Assembly (NCBI RefSeq): GCF_003762835.1
Contig: NZ_RJWA01000007.1
Location: forward strand, 1 to 64,000
DNA from: Micromonospora sp. HM5-17
GTDB lineage: Bacteria > Actinomycetota > Actinomycetes > Mycobacteriales > Micromonosporaceae
Direction of reading: 5' to 3'
DNA length: 64,000 nt
This document shows, in pieces, positions 20,688 to 30,033 of this stretch. The translations under genes were made by a program, and so were the position numbers. Under the pieces are notes generated by a model that ran no database searches, was not told the DNA's origin, and worked only from the letters and a program-made list of their open reading frames with translations. Position 1 is the first letter of the stretch. Each line of letters opens with the position of its first letter.

Positions 20688-21677
20688 TCAGGGGGCCGCG
20701 GGGACCGGCCCGAGGGCGTCGGCCGGGTGCGGCGTGGCGGACGAGGTCGGGGCGGCGGCCGGCTGCCGCTCCCGGGTCGACCAGAACACCGCGAGGGCGG
20801 CCAGCCAGACCAGACAGGAGCCGACCATGTGGGCGCCGACCAGCGCCACCGGCAGTCCGGTGAAGTACTGGGCGAAACCGATCACGCCCTGGCCCAGCTC
20901 GGCCAGGACCAGCAGCCCGGCAGCGCGGATCGCGGGGGGCGGCGCGGCGACGGCGCGCAGCGCGAACCAGAGCGCGACGGAGAGGCCGAGCAGCAGGAAG
21001 ACGGTGTCGGCGTGGACCTGCGAGATGGACTCCGGGTCCAGGCCGTTGCGGGCCGCGCCGGAGTCGCCGGAGTGGGGTCCGCTGCCGGTCACCCAGGTGC
21101 CGACCAGCAGCACCAGCCCGGTGACGCCGACGGTGAGGCCGGCCAGCGCCCGGAGGGGTCCGGGGACGGTCGGCCGGGTCGGTCCGTCCGGTTCCCGGGC
21201 CGCCCGCCAGAACGCGTACGCCGCCGCGATCACCGCCATCGAGGCGAGGAAGTGCAGCCCGACCACCCACGGGTTGAGGTTGGTGAGGACGGTGATGCCA
21301 CCGATCACCGCCTGTGCCGGGATGCCGAACGCCGCGGCGACGGCGAGTGCCACCAGCGACCGGCGGCGGGGGCGCTGCTGCCAGGCGGCGATCACCCCGG
21401 CGATCACGATGGCGGCGAGGACGAAGGTGAGGAGCCGGTTGCCGAATTCGATCACCCCGTGGATCCCCATTTCCGGGGTGGTCGTGTACGACTCGTCGGT
21501 GCAGCGGGGCCAGGTGGGGCAGCCGAGGCCGGACTTGGTCAGCCGGACCGCCCCGCCGGTGCCGACGATAAGGACGTTCGCCACCACGGAGGCGAGCGCC
21601 AGTCGCGATAGGGCGGGTTTGCCGGGAAATTCGCCAAATCGGCTCACGTCAGACATCGTACGTGCAAATGTGATCAT
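20688..21677 (-). CDS. ctaA: Heme A synthase (COX15/CtaA family)
   Basis: 329 residues, about eight membrane helices. The signature is GGAVRLTKSGLGCPTWPRC (residues ~41-59) with the conserved Cys pair; IHGVIEFGNRLLT and GLHFLASM hold heme-ligand His residues, and the second half repeats the pattern (QVHADTVFLLLG, VGAHMVGSCLVW). It oxidises heme O to heme A for cytochrome aa3. ATG 21677 is followed in frame by MSDVSRF seven codons later, which could be the true start. The C-terminal ~25 residues are a Pro/Ala/Ser tail. It is divergent from sufR. Confidence 0.94.
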   Translation of the reverse strand: MITFARTMSDVSRFGEFPGKPALSRLALASVVANVLIVGTGGAVRLTKSGLGCPTWPRCTDESYTTTPEMGIHGVIEFGNRLLTFVLAAIVIAGVIAAWQQRPRRRSLVALAVAAAFGIPAQAVIGGITVLTNLNPWVVGLHFLASMAVIAAAYAFWRAAREPDGPTRPTVPGPLRALAGLTVGVTGLVLLVGTWVTGSGPHSGDSGAARNGLDPESISQVHADTVFLLLGLSVALWFALRAVAAPPPAIRAAGLLVLAELGQGVIGFAQYFTGLPVALVGAHMVGSCLVWLAALAVFWSTRERQPAAAPTSSATPHPADALGPVPAAP

Positions 21678-21750
21678 GGCGGACGTCGCGTCCGCCCTCC
21701 GGTGGCCGGGATCACCGGGACACCGGTTTGCGGACCATGGACGAAATACG

Positions 21751-21756
21751 TAACGT
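21751..21756 (+). promoter_or_regulatory. -10 box of sufR, leaderless start
   Basis: TAACGT sits seven bases before GTG 21764, the spacing seen at several genes here. Just around it, TACGTAACGTT is a near-palindrome that could be a SufR contact site. No ribosome binding site precedes the GTG, supporting leaderless initiation of the suf transcript. Confidence 0.5.
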
Positions 21757-21763
21757 TGGCGTA

Positions 21764-22525
21764 GTGAAAAACCTGGCGGCGTACTCCGAGCGCAGGCGGG
21801 TGACCGGACGGGTCACCCGTTCAGCCGGTGTGTCCGCCAGGTCCGCCGGCCAGGACGCCCGCCCCACCCGGGACCGGGTGACCCAACTCCTGCTGGAGCG
21901 CGGCGCCGCCACCGCCGCCCAACTCGGCGCGGAGCTGGGGCTCAGCCCGGCGGCGATCCGGCGACACCTCGACGCGATGCTCGCCGACGGCGACGTGGTC
22001 GCCCGCGACCAGGTCGTCCGCGGGCACCGCGGCCGGGGACGACCCGCCCGGGTATTCCGGCTCACCGAGTCCGGTCGGCGGCGCTGCGGCACCCACACCT
22101 ACGACGGGATGGCCACCGCCGCGCTGCGCTGGATCGCCCGGCACTGCGGCGAGGACGCGGTCGGGGCGTTCGCCGCCGAGCAGGTCGCCGCGCTCGAGGC
22201 CCGGTGCCGGGCCGCCATGGAGGGCGCCGGCGACGATCCGCTGGCCAGGGCCGAGGCACTCGCCGGGGCGCTGACCGCGGAAGGTTACGCTGCCAACGCG
22301 TCCACGATCGCCTCCGGCGGCCAGCTGTGCCAGCACCACTGTCCGGTGGCCGAGGTGGCCGCGGAGTTTCCCCAGCTGTGCGAGGCCGAGACGGCGGTCA
22401 TCTCCCGCCTGGTCGGCACCCACGTGCAACGCCTGGCCACCATCGCCCACGGCGACGGGGTGTGCACCACGCACATCCCTGCCCAGCCGAACCCTTCCGT
22501 CAGCAGTGTGAGGACTGATACATGA
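21764..22525 (+). CDS. sufR: SufR, Fe-S-sensing repressor of the suf operon
   Basis: 253 residues from GTG 21764. An N-terminal winged helix-turn-helix ([15 protein letters not shown], then [16 protein letters not shown]) is followed by a C-terminal effector domain with Cys residues that can hold an Fe-S cluster: [18 protein letters not shown] and GVCTTH. In mycobacteria and cyanobacteria SufR represses suf when clusters are plentiful. GTG 21764 is chosen on the leaderless -10 box; in-frame ATG 21737 and TTG 21728 are possible but no ribosome binding site supports them. Its stop overlaps sufB (ATGA), so regulator and assembly genes are co-transcribed. Confidence 0.92.
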   Translation: MKNLAAYSERRRVTGRVTRSAGVSARSAGQDARPTRDRVTQLLLERGAATAAQLGAELGLSPAAIRRHLDAMLADGDVVARDQVVRGHRGRGRPARVFRLTESGRRRCGTHTYDGMATAALRWIARHCGEDAVGAFAAEQVAALEARCRAAMEGAGDDPLARAEALAGALTAEGYAANASTIASGGQLCQHHCPVAEVAAEFPQLCEAETAVISRLVGTHVQRLATIAHGDGVCTTHIPAQPNPSVSSVRTDT

Positions 22526-23952
22526 CCGAGCAGATCGTCCAGCCCATGACGCAGGAGGAGCAGCTCGCCGCCCTGGGCCGCTACGAGTACGGCTGGGCCG
22601 ACCCGGACGCGGCCGGCGCGACCGCGCCACGCGGCCTCAGCGAGGCGGTGGTGCGGGACATCTCCGCCAAGAAGAACGAGCCCTCCTGGATGCTCGACCT
22701 GCGGCTCAAGGGGCTGCGGCTCTTCGAGCGCAAGCCGCTGCCGGCCTGGGGGGCCGACCTCAGCGGGATCGACTTCGACAACATCAAGTACTTCGTCCGC
22801 TCGACCGAGAAGCAGGCCACGAGCTGGGACGACCTGCCCCAGGACATCAGGAACACCTACGACCGGCTGGGCATCCCGGAGGCGGAGAAGCAGCGCCTGG
22901 TCGCCGGGGTCGCCGCCCAGTACGAGTCCGAGGTGGTCTACCACAAGATCCGCGAGGACCTGGAGGAGCAGGGCGTCATCTTCCTCGACACCGACACCGC
23001 GCTCAAGGAACACGAGGAGCTCTTCAAGGAGTACTTCGGCACGGTGATCCCGGTCGGCGACAACAAGTTCGCCGCGCTCAACACCTCCGTCTGGTCCGGC
23101 GGCTCGTTCATCTACGTGCCGAAGGGCGTGCACGTGGAGATCCCGCTGCAGGCGTACTTCCGGATCAACACGGAGAACATGGGCCAGTTCGAGCGGACGC
23201 TGATCATCGTCGACGAGGGCGCGTACGTGCACTACGTCGAGGGCTGCACCGCGCCGATCTACTCCTCCGACTCGCTGCACAGCGCGGTTGTCGAGATCAT
23301 CGTCAAGAAGAACGCGCGCTGCCGCTACACGACCATCCAGAACTGGTCGAACAACGTCTACAACCTGGTCACCAAGCGGGCCGTCTGCCACGAGGGCGCG
23401 ACCATGGAGTGGATCGACGGCAACATCGGCTCCAAGGTCACCATGAAGTACCCGGCGGTCTACATGACCGGCGAGCACGCCAAGGGCGAGGTGCTCTCGG
23501 TCGCGATGGCCGGCGAGGGCCAGCACCAGGACGCCGGCGCCAAGATGGTGCACGCCGCGCCGCACACCTCCTCCACGATCGTCTCCAAGTCGATCGCCCG
23601 CGGCGGTGGCCGGACGTCGTACCGGGGGCTGGTGCAGGTGCTGGAGGGCGCGCACCACAGCAAGTCCACCGTCAAGTGCGACGCGCTGCTGGTCGACACC
23701 ATCTCCCGCTCCGACACCTACCCGTACGTCGACATCCGCGAGGACGACGTGGCGATGGGGCACGAGGCGACCGTCTCCAAGGTCAGCGAGGACCAGCTCT
23801 TCTACCTGATGAGCCGGGGGCTGAGCGAGGACGAGGCGATGGCGATGATCGTGCGCGGCTTCATCGAGCCGATCGCCAAGGAACTGCCGATGGAGTACGC
23901 GCTCGAGCTCAACCGGCTGATCGAGCTGCAGATGGAGGGCGCGGTCGGCTGA
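22522..23952 (+). CDS. sufB: Fe-S cluster assembly protein SufB
   Basis: 476 residues. SufB is the scaffold half of the SufBC2D complex. Conserved blocks are [49 protein letters not shown] (Cys in VEGC), and the C-terminal [20 protein letters not shown] and [18 protein letters not shown] (Cys ligand candidate). No intein is present, unlike the mycobacterial SufB. ATG overlaps sufR by four bases. The 69 bases before sufD contain no gene. Confidence 0.97.
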   Translation: MTEQIVQPMTQEEQLAALGRYEYGWADPDAAGATAPRGLSEAVVRDISAKKNEPSWMLDLRLKGLRLFERKPLPAWGADLSGIDFDNIKYFVRSTEKQATSWDDLPQDIRNTYDRLGIPEAEKQRLVAGVAAQYESEVVYHKIREDLEEQGVIFLDTDTALKEHEELFKEYFGTVIPVGDNKFAALNTSVWSGGSFIYVPKGVHVEIPLQAYFRINTENMGQFERTLIIVDEGAYVHYVEGCTAPIYSSDSLHSAVVEIIVKKNARCRYTTIQNWSNNVYNLVTKRAVCHEGATMEWIDGNIGSKVTMKYPAVYMTGEHAKGEVLSVAMAGEGQHQDAGAKMVHAAPHTSSTIVSKSIARGGGRTSYRGLVQVLEGAHHSKSTVKCDALLVDTISRSDTYPYVDIREDDVAMGHEATVSKVSEDQLFYLMSRGLSEDEAMAMIVRGFIEPIAKELPMEYALELNRLIELQMEGAVG

Positions 23953-24021
23953 TCCGCCCCCCGGCGAATCCGCCCGACCCCGAACCCGTCCCGGACCTCG
24001 CGAGACAAGACCAAGGAAGAG

Positions 24022-25218
24022 ATGACTACCGAAGCATTCGCGCCCGCGACGCCGGCCGCGCCGCTGACCAAGGCGCAGGCGCTCCGCTCGTACGACGTCG
24101 CCGACTTCCCGGCCCTCACCGGGCAGGAGGAGGAGTGGCGGTTCACGCCCCTCAAGCGGCTGCGTCCGCTGCTCGACGCCGCCCCGACGCCGGTCGGGCA
24201 GGTCGTCACGCAGGTCTCGGCGCCCGACGGGGTCACCGCCGAGTGGGTGAAGAGGGACGATCCCCGGCTCGGTCAGGTCCTCGTGCCGTTCGACCGGCTC
24301 AGCGCCCAGGCGTGGGGCGGGTTCGACACGGCGCTGGTGGTCACCGTGCCCCGGGGGGCGACCCTGACCGACCTGGTCACGATCGAGGTACGCGGGCAGG
24401 GCGACGGCGTCGCGTACCAGCACGTCCTGCTGGACGTCCAGCCGCTCGCCGAGGCGACGGTGGTCCTCGACCAGGCCGGCAGTGCCACGCTCGCCGACAA
24501 CGTGGAGGTTGCCGTCGCCGAGGGGGCACGGCTCACCCTGGTCACCGTCGCCGACTGGGCGCGGGACGCCATCCAGGCGCAGCACCTCAAGCTGCGGCTG
24601 GGCCGGGACGCCACGGTGACGCACGTGCAGGTCACCCTCGGCGGGGACCTGGTTCGGCAGTACACCAGCGTCGCGTACACCGACCGGGGCGGCGAGGCGG
24701 AGCTGTATGGCCTCTACTTCGCCGACGCGGGCCAGCACCTGGAGCACCGCCAGCTGGTCGACCACAGCGTGCCGGACTGCCGCAGCTACGTCGGATACCG
24801 GGGGGCGTTGCAGGGCACCGGCGCGCACACCGTCTGGGTGGGCGACGTGCTGATCCGGGCCGCGGCCACCGGCACCGACACGTACGAGATCAACCGCAAC
24901 CTGGTCCTCACCGACGGCGCCCGGGCCGACTCCGTACCGAACCTGGAGATCGAGACCGGCGAGGTGGCCGGGGCCGGGCACGCCAGCGCGACCGGCCGCT
25001 TCGACGACGAGCAGCTCTTCTACCTGATGGCCCGGGGCATCCCGGAGGACGAGGCGCGCCGGCTGGTGGTCCGCGGATTCTTCGCCGAGCTGCTGAACAA
25101 GATCCCGGTCGAGGAGCTGCGCGACCGGCTCGGCGCGCAGATCGAGACCCGGTTGGCGAACACCGCGCTGGCGACCCCCGCCGGCGAGGACGTGGCAGCC
25201 AGGGCGGGCGCGCGATGA
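24022..25218 (+). CDS. sufD: Fe-S cluster assembly protein SufD
   Basis: 398 residues, paralogue of SufB. N-terminal LRSYDVADFPALTGQEEEWRF and FTPLKRLRPLL are typical; the C-terminal beta-helix shows RQLVDHSVPDCRSYVGYRGAL, HTVWVGDVLI and ADSVPNLEIETGEVAGAGHASATGRFDDEQLFYLMARG written here in parts: PNLEIETGEV, GHASATGRFD and EQLFYLMARGI. ATG 24022 follows AAGGAAGAG. Its end overlaps the Rieske gene (ATGA). Confidence 0.96.
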   Translation: MTTEAFAPATPAAPLTKAQALRSYDVADFPALTGQEEEWRFTPLKRLRPLLDAAPTPVGQVVTQVSAPDGVTAEWVKRDDPRLGQVLVPFDRLSAQAWGGFDTALVVTVPRGATLTDLVTIEVRGQGDGVAYQHVLLDVQPLAEATVVLDQAGSATLADNVEVAVAEGARLTLVTVADWARDAIQAQHLKLRLGRDATVTHVQVTLGGDLVRQYTSVAYTDRGGEAELYGLYFADAGQHLEHRQLVDHSVPDCRSYVGYRGALQGTGAHTVWVGDVLIRAAATGTDTYEINRNLVLTDGARADSVPNLEIETGEVAGAGHASATGRFDDEQLFYLMARGIPEDEARRLVVRGFFAELLNKIPVEELRDRLGAQIETRLANTALATPAGEDVAARAGAR

Positions 25219-25544
25219 TCCGGATCTGCTCCACCGAGGACGTCCCGAAGGGCACCGCGATCTCCGCCGAGGTCGAGGGGACCGAGATCGCGGTCGTGCA
25301 CGCCGAGGACGGCAACTTCTACGCGATCCGCGACGAGTGTTCGCACGCCGCGGTCGCGCTCTCCGAGGGCGAGGTCGACGGCTGCACCCTGGAGTGCTGG
25401 CTGCACGGATCCCGCTTCGACCTGCGGACCGGCCAGCCGACCGGGCTGCCCGCCACCGAACCCGTACCCGTCTACCCCGTCGAGATCCGCGACGGCGACA
25501 TCTACCTGAGTCTCACGCCGAGTAATGGAGTTACCGCACCATGA
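25215..25544 (+). CDS. Rieske-type ferredoxin in the suf operon
   Basis: 109 residues, one Rieske [2Fe-2S] domain. Ligand pairs are CSHA (residues ~44-47) and CWLHGSRFD (~62-70), spaced as in NirD/bifunctional-oxygenase ferredoxins. It has no membrane helix. It is linked by ATGA overlaps to sufD upstream and sufC downstream, a conserved actinobacterial arrangement. It may supply electrons for cluster assembly or be an assembly client; the role is not established as far as I know. Confidence 0.93.
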   Translation: MIRICSTEDVPKGTAISAEVEGTEIAVVHAEDGNFYAIRDECSHAAVALSEGEVDGCTLECWLHGSRFDLRTGQPTGLPATEPVPVYPVEIRDGDIYLSLTPSNGVTAP

Positions 25545-26314
25545 GCGTTCTGGAGATCCGTGACCTGCAGGTGTCGGTCAGGCTGCCCGAGGGCGAGCTG
25601 AAGCCGATCCTGGCCGGGGTCGACCTCACCGTGCGGGCGGGTGAGACCCACGCGATCATGGGACCCAACGGCTCGGGGAAGTCGACCCTGGCCTACTCGA
25701 TCGCCGGCCACCCGAAGTACGAGATCACCGGCGGCTCGGTGACTCTGGACGGCGCCGACGTGCTCTCGATGTCGGTCGACGAGCGGGCCCGGGCCGGGCT
25801 CTTCCTCGCCATGCAGTACCCGGTCGAGGTCCCCGGGGTCTCGGTGGCGAACTTCCTGCGTACCGCCAAGACCGCCATCGACGGCGAGGCCCCGAAGCTG
25901 CGGACCTGGGCCGGTGAGCTGCGCGCCGCCATGGAGCGGCTGCAGATGGACCCGTCGTTCGCCCAGCGCAACGTCAACGAGGGCTTCTCGGGTGGTGAGA
26001 AGAAGCGGCACGAGATCGTCCAGCTCGAACTGCTCAGGCCGAAGGTGGCGATCCTCGACGAGACCGACTCCGGGCTCGACATCGACGCGCTGCGGGTGGT
26101 GAGCGAGGGCGTCAACCGGGTCCGGGAGACCGGGCGGACCGGCCTGCTGCTGATCACCCACTACACCCGGATCCTGCGCTACATCAAGCCCGACTTCGTG
26201 CACGTCTTCGTCGGCGGGCGGATCGTCGAGCAGGGCGGCCCGGAGCTGGCGGAGAAGCTCGAGGACGAGGGCTACGAGCGGTACGTCGCCGGCGCCGGCT
26301 CGGCCCGGGCCTGA
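25541..26314 (+). CDS. sufC: Fe-S assembly ATPase SufC
   Basis: 257 residues, ABC-type ATPase without membrane domains. Walker A is GPNGSGKST (residues ~38-46), signature is FSGGEKKRHEIVQ, Walker B is VAILDETDSGLDIDAL, and the SufC-typical LLLITHYTRIL follows. It drives conformational change of SufBC2D. ATG 25541 overlaps the Rieske gene stop. Confidence 0.97.
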   Translation: MSVLEIRDLQVSVRLPEGELKPILAGVDLTVRAGETHAIMGPNGSGKSTLAYSIAGHPKYEITGGSVTLDGADVLSMSVDERARAGLFLAMQYPVEVPGVSVANFLRTAKTAIDGEAPKLRTWAGELRAAMERLQMDPSFAQRNVNEGFSGGEKKRHEIVQLELLRPKVAILDETDSGLDIDALRVVSEGVNRVRETGRTGLLLITHYTRILRYIKPDFVHVFVGGRIVEQGGPELAEKLEDEGYERYVAGAGSARA

Positions 26315-26345
26315 CCGGAACGGCCGAGAGAAGGGCAGCGCCGAG

Positions 26346-27671
26346 ATGACCACGATCGCGATCCCGTCCGGGATGCCACAGTACGAGGATGTGCCGCGGT
26401 ACGACGTGCAGGCGGTGCGCGCGGACTTCCCGATGCTGGAACGCGAGGTCAACGGCCACCCGATGGTCTACCTCGACAGCGCGAACACGTCGCAGAAGCC
26501 GCGGCAGGTGCTCGACGTGCTGCGGGAGCACTACGAGCGGCACAACGGCAACGTCGCGCGCTCCGTGCACACCGTCGGAACCGAGGCGACCGAGGCGTAC
26601 GAGGGGGCCCGGGCGAAGGTGGCGACGTTCATCAACGCCCCGAGCCCGGACGAGGTGGTCTTCACCAAGAACTCGACCGAGGCGATCAACCTGGTCGCGT
26701 ACGCCTTCCTGAGCGCCTCGGTCGGCGGCGCGGCCTCCGCCGGCCGCGGCGCACCGGACGAGCGGTTCCGGATCGGTCCCGGCGACGAGATCGTGATCTC
26801 CGAGATGGAGCACCACTCGAACATCGTGCCGTGGCAGCTGCTCTGCGAGCGGACCGGTGCCACGCTGCGGTGGTTCGGGATCACCGACGGCGGCCGGCTC
26901 GACGAGTCGAACCTCGAGGAGCTGGTCAACGAGCGGACCAAGCTGGTCTCGCTCGTGCACATGTCCAACATCCTCGGCACGGTCAACGCCACCGCACGCA
27001 TCACCGAACGGGTCCGGCAGGTCGGCGCCCTGCTGCTGCTCGACTGCTCGCAGTCGGTGCCCCACCTGCCCGTCGACGTGGTCGACCTGGACGCGGACTT
27101 CATCGCGTTCACCGGGCACAAGATGTGCGGCCCGACCGGCATCGGAGTGCTCTGGGGCCGCAGCGAGCTGCTCGCCGCGATGCCCCCGTTCCTCGGCGGG
27201 GGCTCGATGATCGAGACGGTGGCGATGACGGGGAGCACCTTCGCGCCGCCACCGGCCCGGTTCGAGGCCGGTACCCCGCCGATCGCGGAGGCGGTGGCGC
27301 TCGGCGCGGCGGTGGACTACCTCTCCGGGATCGGCATGCGGGCGATCCAGTGGCACGAGAAGGAGCTGACCGCGTACGCCCTGGACGCCCTGGAGACCGT
27401 CCCCGGGCTGCGGATCTTCGGCCCCCGGGTGCCGGTCGGTCGGGGCGGCACGATCTCGTTCGCGATGGAGGGCGTCCACCCGCACGACGTCGGGCAGATC
27501 CTCGACGCCCAGGGCGTCGAGGTGCGGGTCGGCCACCACTGCGCGCGGCCGGTCTGCGTCCGGTTCGGCGTACCGGCGACCACGCGCGCGTCGTTCTACC
27601 TGTACACCACGACCAGCGAGGTCGACGCCCTGGTGCGCGGGCTGGAACAGGTACGGAAGGTGTTCGGGTGA
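26346..27671 (+). CDS. sufS: Cysteine desulfurase SufS
   Basis: 441 residues, group II NifS-like PLP enzyme that takes sulfur from cysteine. The PLP Lys is K259 in FTGHKMCGPTG, and the catalytic Cys is C399 in GHHCARPVC. Substrate loops include LDSANTSQKP, NSTEAINLVAY and EMEHHSNIVPWQ. ATG at 26346 follows GAGAGAAGGGCAGCGCCGAG. It lies 31 bases after sufC and its stop touches sufU. Confidence 0.97.
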   Translation: MTTIAIPSGMPQYEDVPRYDVQAVRADFPMLEREVNGHPMVYLDSANTSQKPRQVLDVLREHYERHNGNVARSVHTVGTEATEAYEGARAKVATFINAPSPDEVVFTKNSTEAINLVAYAFLSASVGGAASAGRGAPDERFRIGPGDEIVISEMEHHSNIVPWQLLCERTGATLRWFGITDGGRLDESNLEELVNERTKLVSLVHMSNILGTVNATARITERVRQVGALLLLDCSQSVPHLPVDVVDLDADFIAFTGHKMCGPTGIGVLWGRSELLAAMPPFLGGGSMIETVAMTGSTFAPPPARFEAGTPPIAEAVALGAAVDYLSGIGMRAIQWHEKELTAYALDALETVPGLRIFGPRVPVGRGGTISFAMEGVHPHDVGQILDAQGVEVRVGHHCARPVCVRFGVPATTRASFYLYTTTSEVDALVRGLEQVRKVFG

Positions 27672-28153
27672 TGCAGGTCGACCAGCTCTACCAGGAGATC
27701 ATCCTGGACCACTACAAGCACCCGCACGGGCGGGGACTGCGGGAGCCATACACGGCCGAGGCGCACCACGTCAACCCGACCTGCGGCGACGAGGTGACGA
27801 TCCGGGTCGACCTGGAGGCCGGCGTGCTGAGGGACGTCTCGTACGACGGGATGGGCTGCTCGATCAGCCAGGCGTCGGCAAGCGTCCTGCACGAGCTGCT
27901 CACCGGCCGGGACACCGACGAGATCTCGGTGGTGCACGCCGCCTTCGTCGAGCTGATGTCGGGCCGGGGCCAGGTGACCCCGGACGAGGAACTGCTGGGT
28001 GACGCGGTGGCCTTCGCCGGCGTCGCCCGCTACCCGGCCCGGGTGAAGTGCGCGCTGCTGCCCTGGATGGCGTTCAAGGACGCCGCCGCCCGCGCCGGGG
28101 TGGTGGTCGAGGCCAACAGCGGGACCGAACGGAGCGAGGTGAAGACGGCGTGA
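27671..28153 (+). CDS. sufU: SufU-type Fe-S/sulfur-transfer protein
   Basis: 160 residues, IscU-like fold. The zinc/cluster ligands are in NPTCGDEV (Cys ~41), YDGMGCSISQASASVL (Cys ~66) and PARVKCALLPW (Cys ~128), with the SufU-specific insertion between. In Firmicutes and actinobacteria, SufU accepts sulfur from SufS through a bound zinc. The start is ATG 27671, one base into the sufS stop; an upstream GTG (27668) is equally in frame. Confidence 0.95.
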   Translation: MQVDQLYQEIILDHYKHPHGRGLREPYTAEAHHVNPTCGDEVTIRVDLEAGVLRDVSYDGMGCSISQASASVLHELLTGRDTDEISVVHAAFVELMSGRGQVTPDEELLGDAVAFAGVARYPARVKCALLPWMAFKDAAARAGVVVEANSGTERSEVKTA

Positions 28154-28521
28154 CGGACCAGCAGGAGTCGGCGGCCGCGCCGACCGGGTCGACCAGCAAG
28201 GCGGCGATCGCCGACATCGAGGAGGCGATGAAGGACGTCGTCGACCCGGAGCTGGGGATCAACGTGGTGGACCTGGGGCTGGTCTACGGCATCCACGTCG
28301 ACGACAACAACGTGGCGACCCTGGACATGACGTTGACGTCGGCGGCCTGCCCGCTGACCGACGTCATCGAGGAGCAGGCACGGGCGGCGCTGACCGGCGG
28401 TCCGGGGGGCGGGATCGTCTCCGACTTCCGGATCAACTGGGTGTGGCTGCCGCCGTGGGGCCCGGACAAGATCACCGACGAGGGTCGTGAACAGCTCCGC
28501 GCCCTCGGCTTCAACGTCTGA
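28150..28521 (+). CDS. sufT: SufT / MIP18-family Fe-S assembly factor
   Basis: 123 residues, DUF59 (MIP18) domain: IEEAMKDVVDPELGINVVDLG (shown as EAMKDVVDPELGINVVDLG), VATLDMTLTSAACPLTDV with the conserved Cys, and WVWLPPWGPDKITDEGREQL. Such proteins help mature Fe-S proteins, most clearly under iron limitation. GTG start overlaps the sufU stop (GTGA). It closes the suf operon, 54 bases from the convergent P450 gene. Confidence 0.93.
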   Translation: MTDQQESAAAPTGSTSKAAIADIEEAMKDVVDPELGINVVDLGLVYGIHVDDNNVATLDMTLTSAACPLTDVIEEQARAALTGGPGGGIVSDFRINWVWLPPWGPDKITDEGREQLRALGFNV

Positions 28522-28575
28522 GTGGTGCCGCGGGTCCGGCTCGGCCCGGCGATCGGGTGGCGCCGCGGGTCCGGC

Positions 28576-29901
28576 TCAGCCGGCGACCGGGGTGATCCGG
28601 GCCCGCAGCCCGTCCGGCACCAGCAGCGCGTACGGGGTCAGCGGTGCCGCGTCAAGGTTGACGACCTCGACCGTGTAGTCGCGGACCAGTGCGGAGACCG
28701 CCAGGACGAGCTGGAGCATGCCCAGGTGGTTGCCGAGGCAGATGCGCGGCCCGGCGCCGAAGGGCAGGTAGGCGTACCGGGCGTGCGGCAACTCCTTCGT
28801 CAGCCAGCGGTCCGGCCAGATCCGCTCCGGATCGGTCCACCACCGCCGGTCCCGGTGAATCAGGTAGACCGGCACCATCACCTGGTCACCCGGGCGCAGG
28901 TGCCAGTCGCCGAGCACGGTGTCGGTACGGACCTCCCGGCCGAGTAGCCAGGTCGGCGGGTACGCCCGGAGCAGTTCCTTGACGAACGCCTCCGTGTAGG
29001 GCAGGTCCGCGACGCTTCGGGCGGTGTCCAGCCCGGCCGCCTCGGCGCGGAGCCGTTCGGCGATCTCGGGGTGCCGGGCGAGTACGGCGATCGCCCAGGT
29101 GAGGGTGGCGCCCGGTACGCCGTGCGAGGCCCGCAGCAGCACGGTGAGCGCATCCACCACCACCGTGTCGCTGATCTCCGTCCCGGTCGGGTCCAGCAGG
29201 GTGTCGAGCAGGTCCTCCGGCGGGTCGGCCGCGCCGCGCCGTCGCCGTGCGCGGGTGTGGTGTAGCAGTATCTCCCGCAGGTCGCGCTCGGTGCGGAGCG
29301 CCCGGCGGACCCGGGGCACCGGCAGCCAACGCGGCAGCGACACCGTGCTGTTCATCAGGACCGCCGTCGCGGCGGCGGCGCGTTCCACGGCCCGGGCCGC
29401 GTCCTCGGCCGCCGGCCCGAGGCAGTAGTCGGTGACCGCCCGCACCGAGAACGCCTTCATCAGGGCCAGCACGTCGACCGGCGTGCCGGCGACCGGACGG
29501 AGCGCCTCGTGGAAGCGGCTCAGCAGCCGCTCGGCGTGGGCGCTCACCGCCGTACGGTTGATGCCCCGCCAGCCCTTGCGGCGGCCCGCCATCGCCACCG
29601 GTGTCACCGCGGCGCCGGCCTCCGGCGGTACGCCCCGGAAGATCGGCACCTCGGCTCCGAAGTCGGTGTTGGTGCGGGCGAACAGTTCGTGGACGAGCTC
29701 GGGGTCGAGCAGGACCATGGTGGTGCGGTTGAAGCTGAAGACGTCGCCGTAGCGCCGCTGGCAGTCGCGGAGGAACCCGATCCGGTCCCGCTCGTAGTCC
29801 CAGGTGTTGCCGAGCAGGAAGCGTCCGGGTGGGCCGGGCGGTCGGCGGTGTTCGCGGGACGCGTCGACGTGGTGTGGCACGGTGGCCTGCTTGTCTGACA
29901 C
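28576..29901 (-). CDS. Cytochrome P450
   Basis: 441 residues, soluble. A Pro-rich start (RRPPGPPGRFLLGN, residues ~19-32) is followed by the P450 fold. ExxR is E309-R312 (KELLRAYPP), and the heme Cys is C388 in FGAGPRICLGNH. The I-helix region (257-268) reads LRASHGVPGATLTWA where most P450s have AGxxTT, so the acid-alcohol pair for oxygen activation is missing. GTG 29901 follows GAGGGGG. It is the only gene downstream of a 25-codon ORF with a strong ribosome binding site, 132 bases away, and nothing else is co-oriented. I infer that it may modify that peptide; a lone catabolic or terpene P450 is the alternative. Confidence 0.93.
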   Translation of the reverse strand: MSDKQATVPHHVDASREHRRPPGPPGRFLLGNTWDYERDRIGFLRDCQRRYGDVFSFNRTTMVLLDPELVHELFARTNTDFGAEVPIFRGVPPEAGAAVTPVAMAGRRKGWRGINRTAVSAHAERLLSRFHEALRPVAGTPVDVLALMKAFSVRAVTDYCLGPAAEDAARAVERAAAATAVLMNSTVSLPRWLPVPRVRRALRTERDLREILLHHTRARRRRGAADPPEDLLDTLLDPTGTEISDTVVVDALTVLLRASHGVPGATLTWAIAVLARHPEIAERLRAEAAGLDTARSVADLPYTEAFVKELLRAYPPTWLLGREVRTDTVLGDWHLRPGDQVMVPVYLIHRDRRWWTDPERIWPDRWLTKELPHARYAYLPFGAGPRICLGNHLGMLQLVLAVSALVRDYTVEVVNLDAAPLTPYALLVPDGLRARITPVAG

Positions 29902-30033
29902 CCGACCCCCTCACGCTCGGTTGACGCCGGTTGGTTCGGCGGGCGTACGGCTGGGCTGGCCGGCTGGTGCGCCGGTGCCGGCGGTGACGGTCGGGTGGCC
30001 CGTCCCGGTCACCGCCGGCGTACGGAGCTCGGG

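Noticed and set aside
22285-24981. 898-codon minus-strand frame across sufR, sufB and sufD
   Set aside because: Antisense to well-supported suf genes; low-complexity His/Arg/Val composition typical of shadows.
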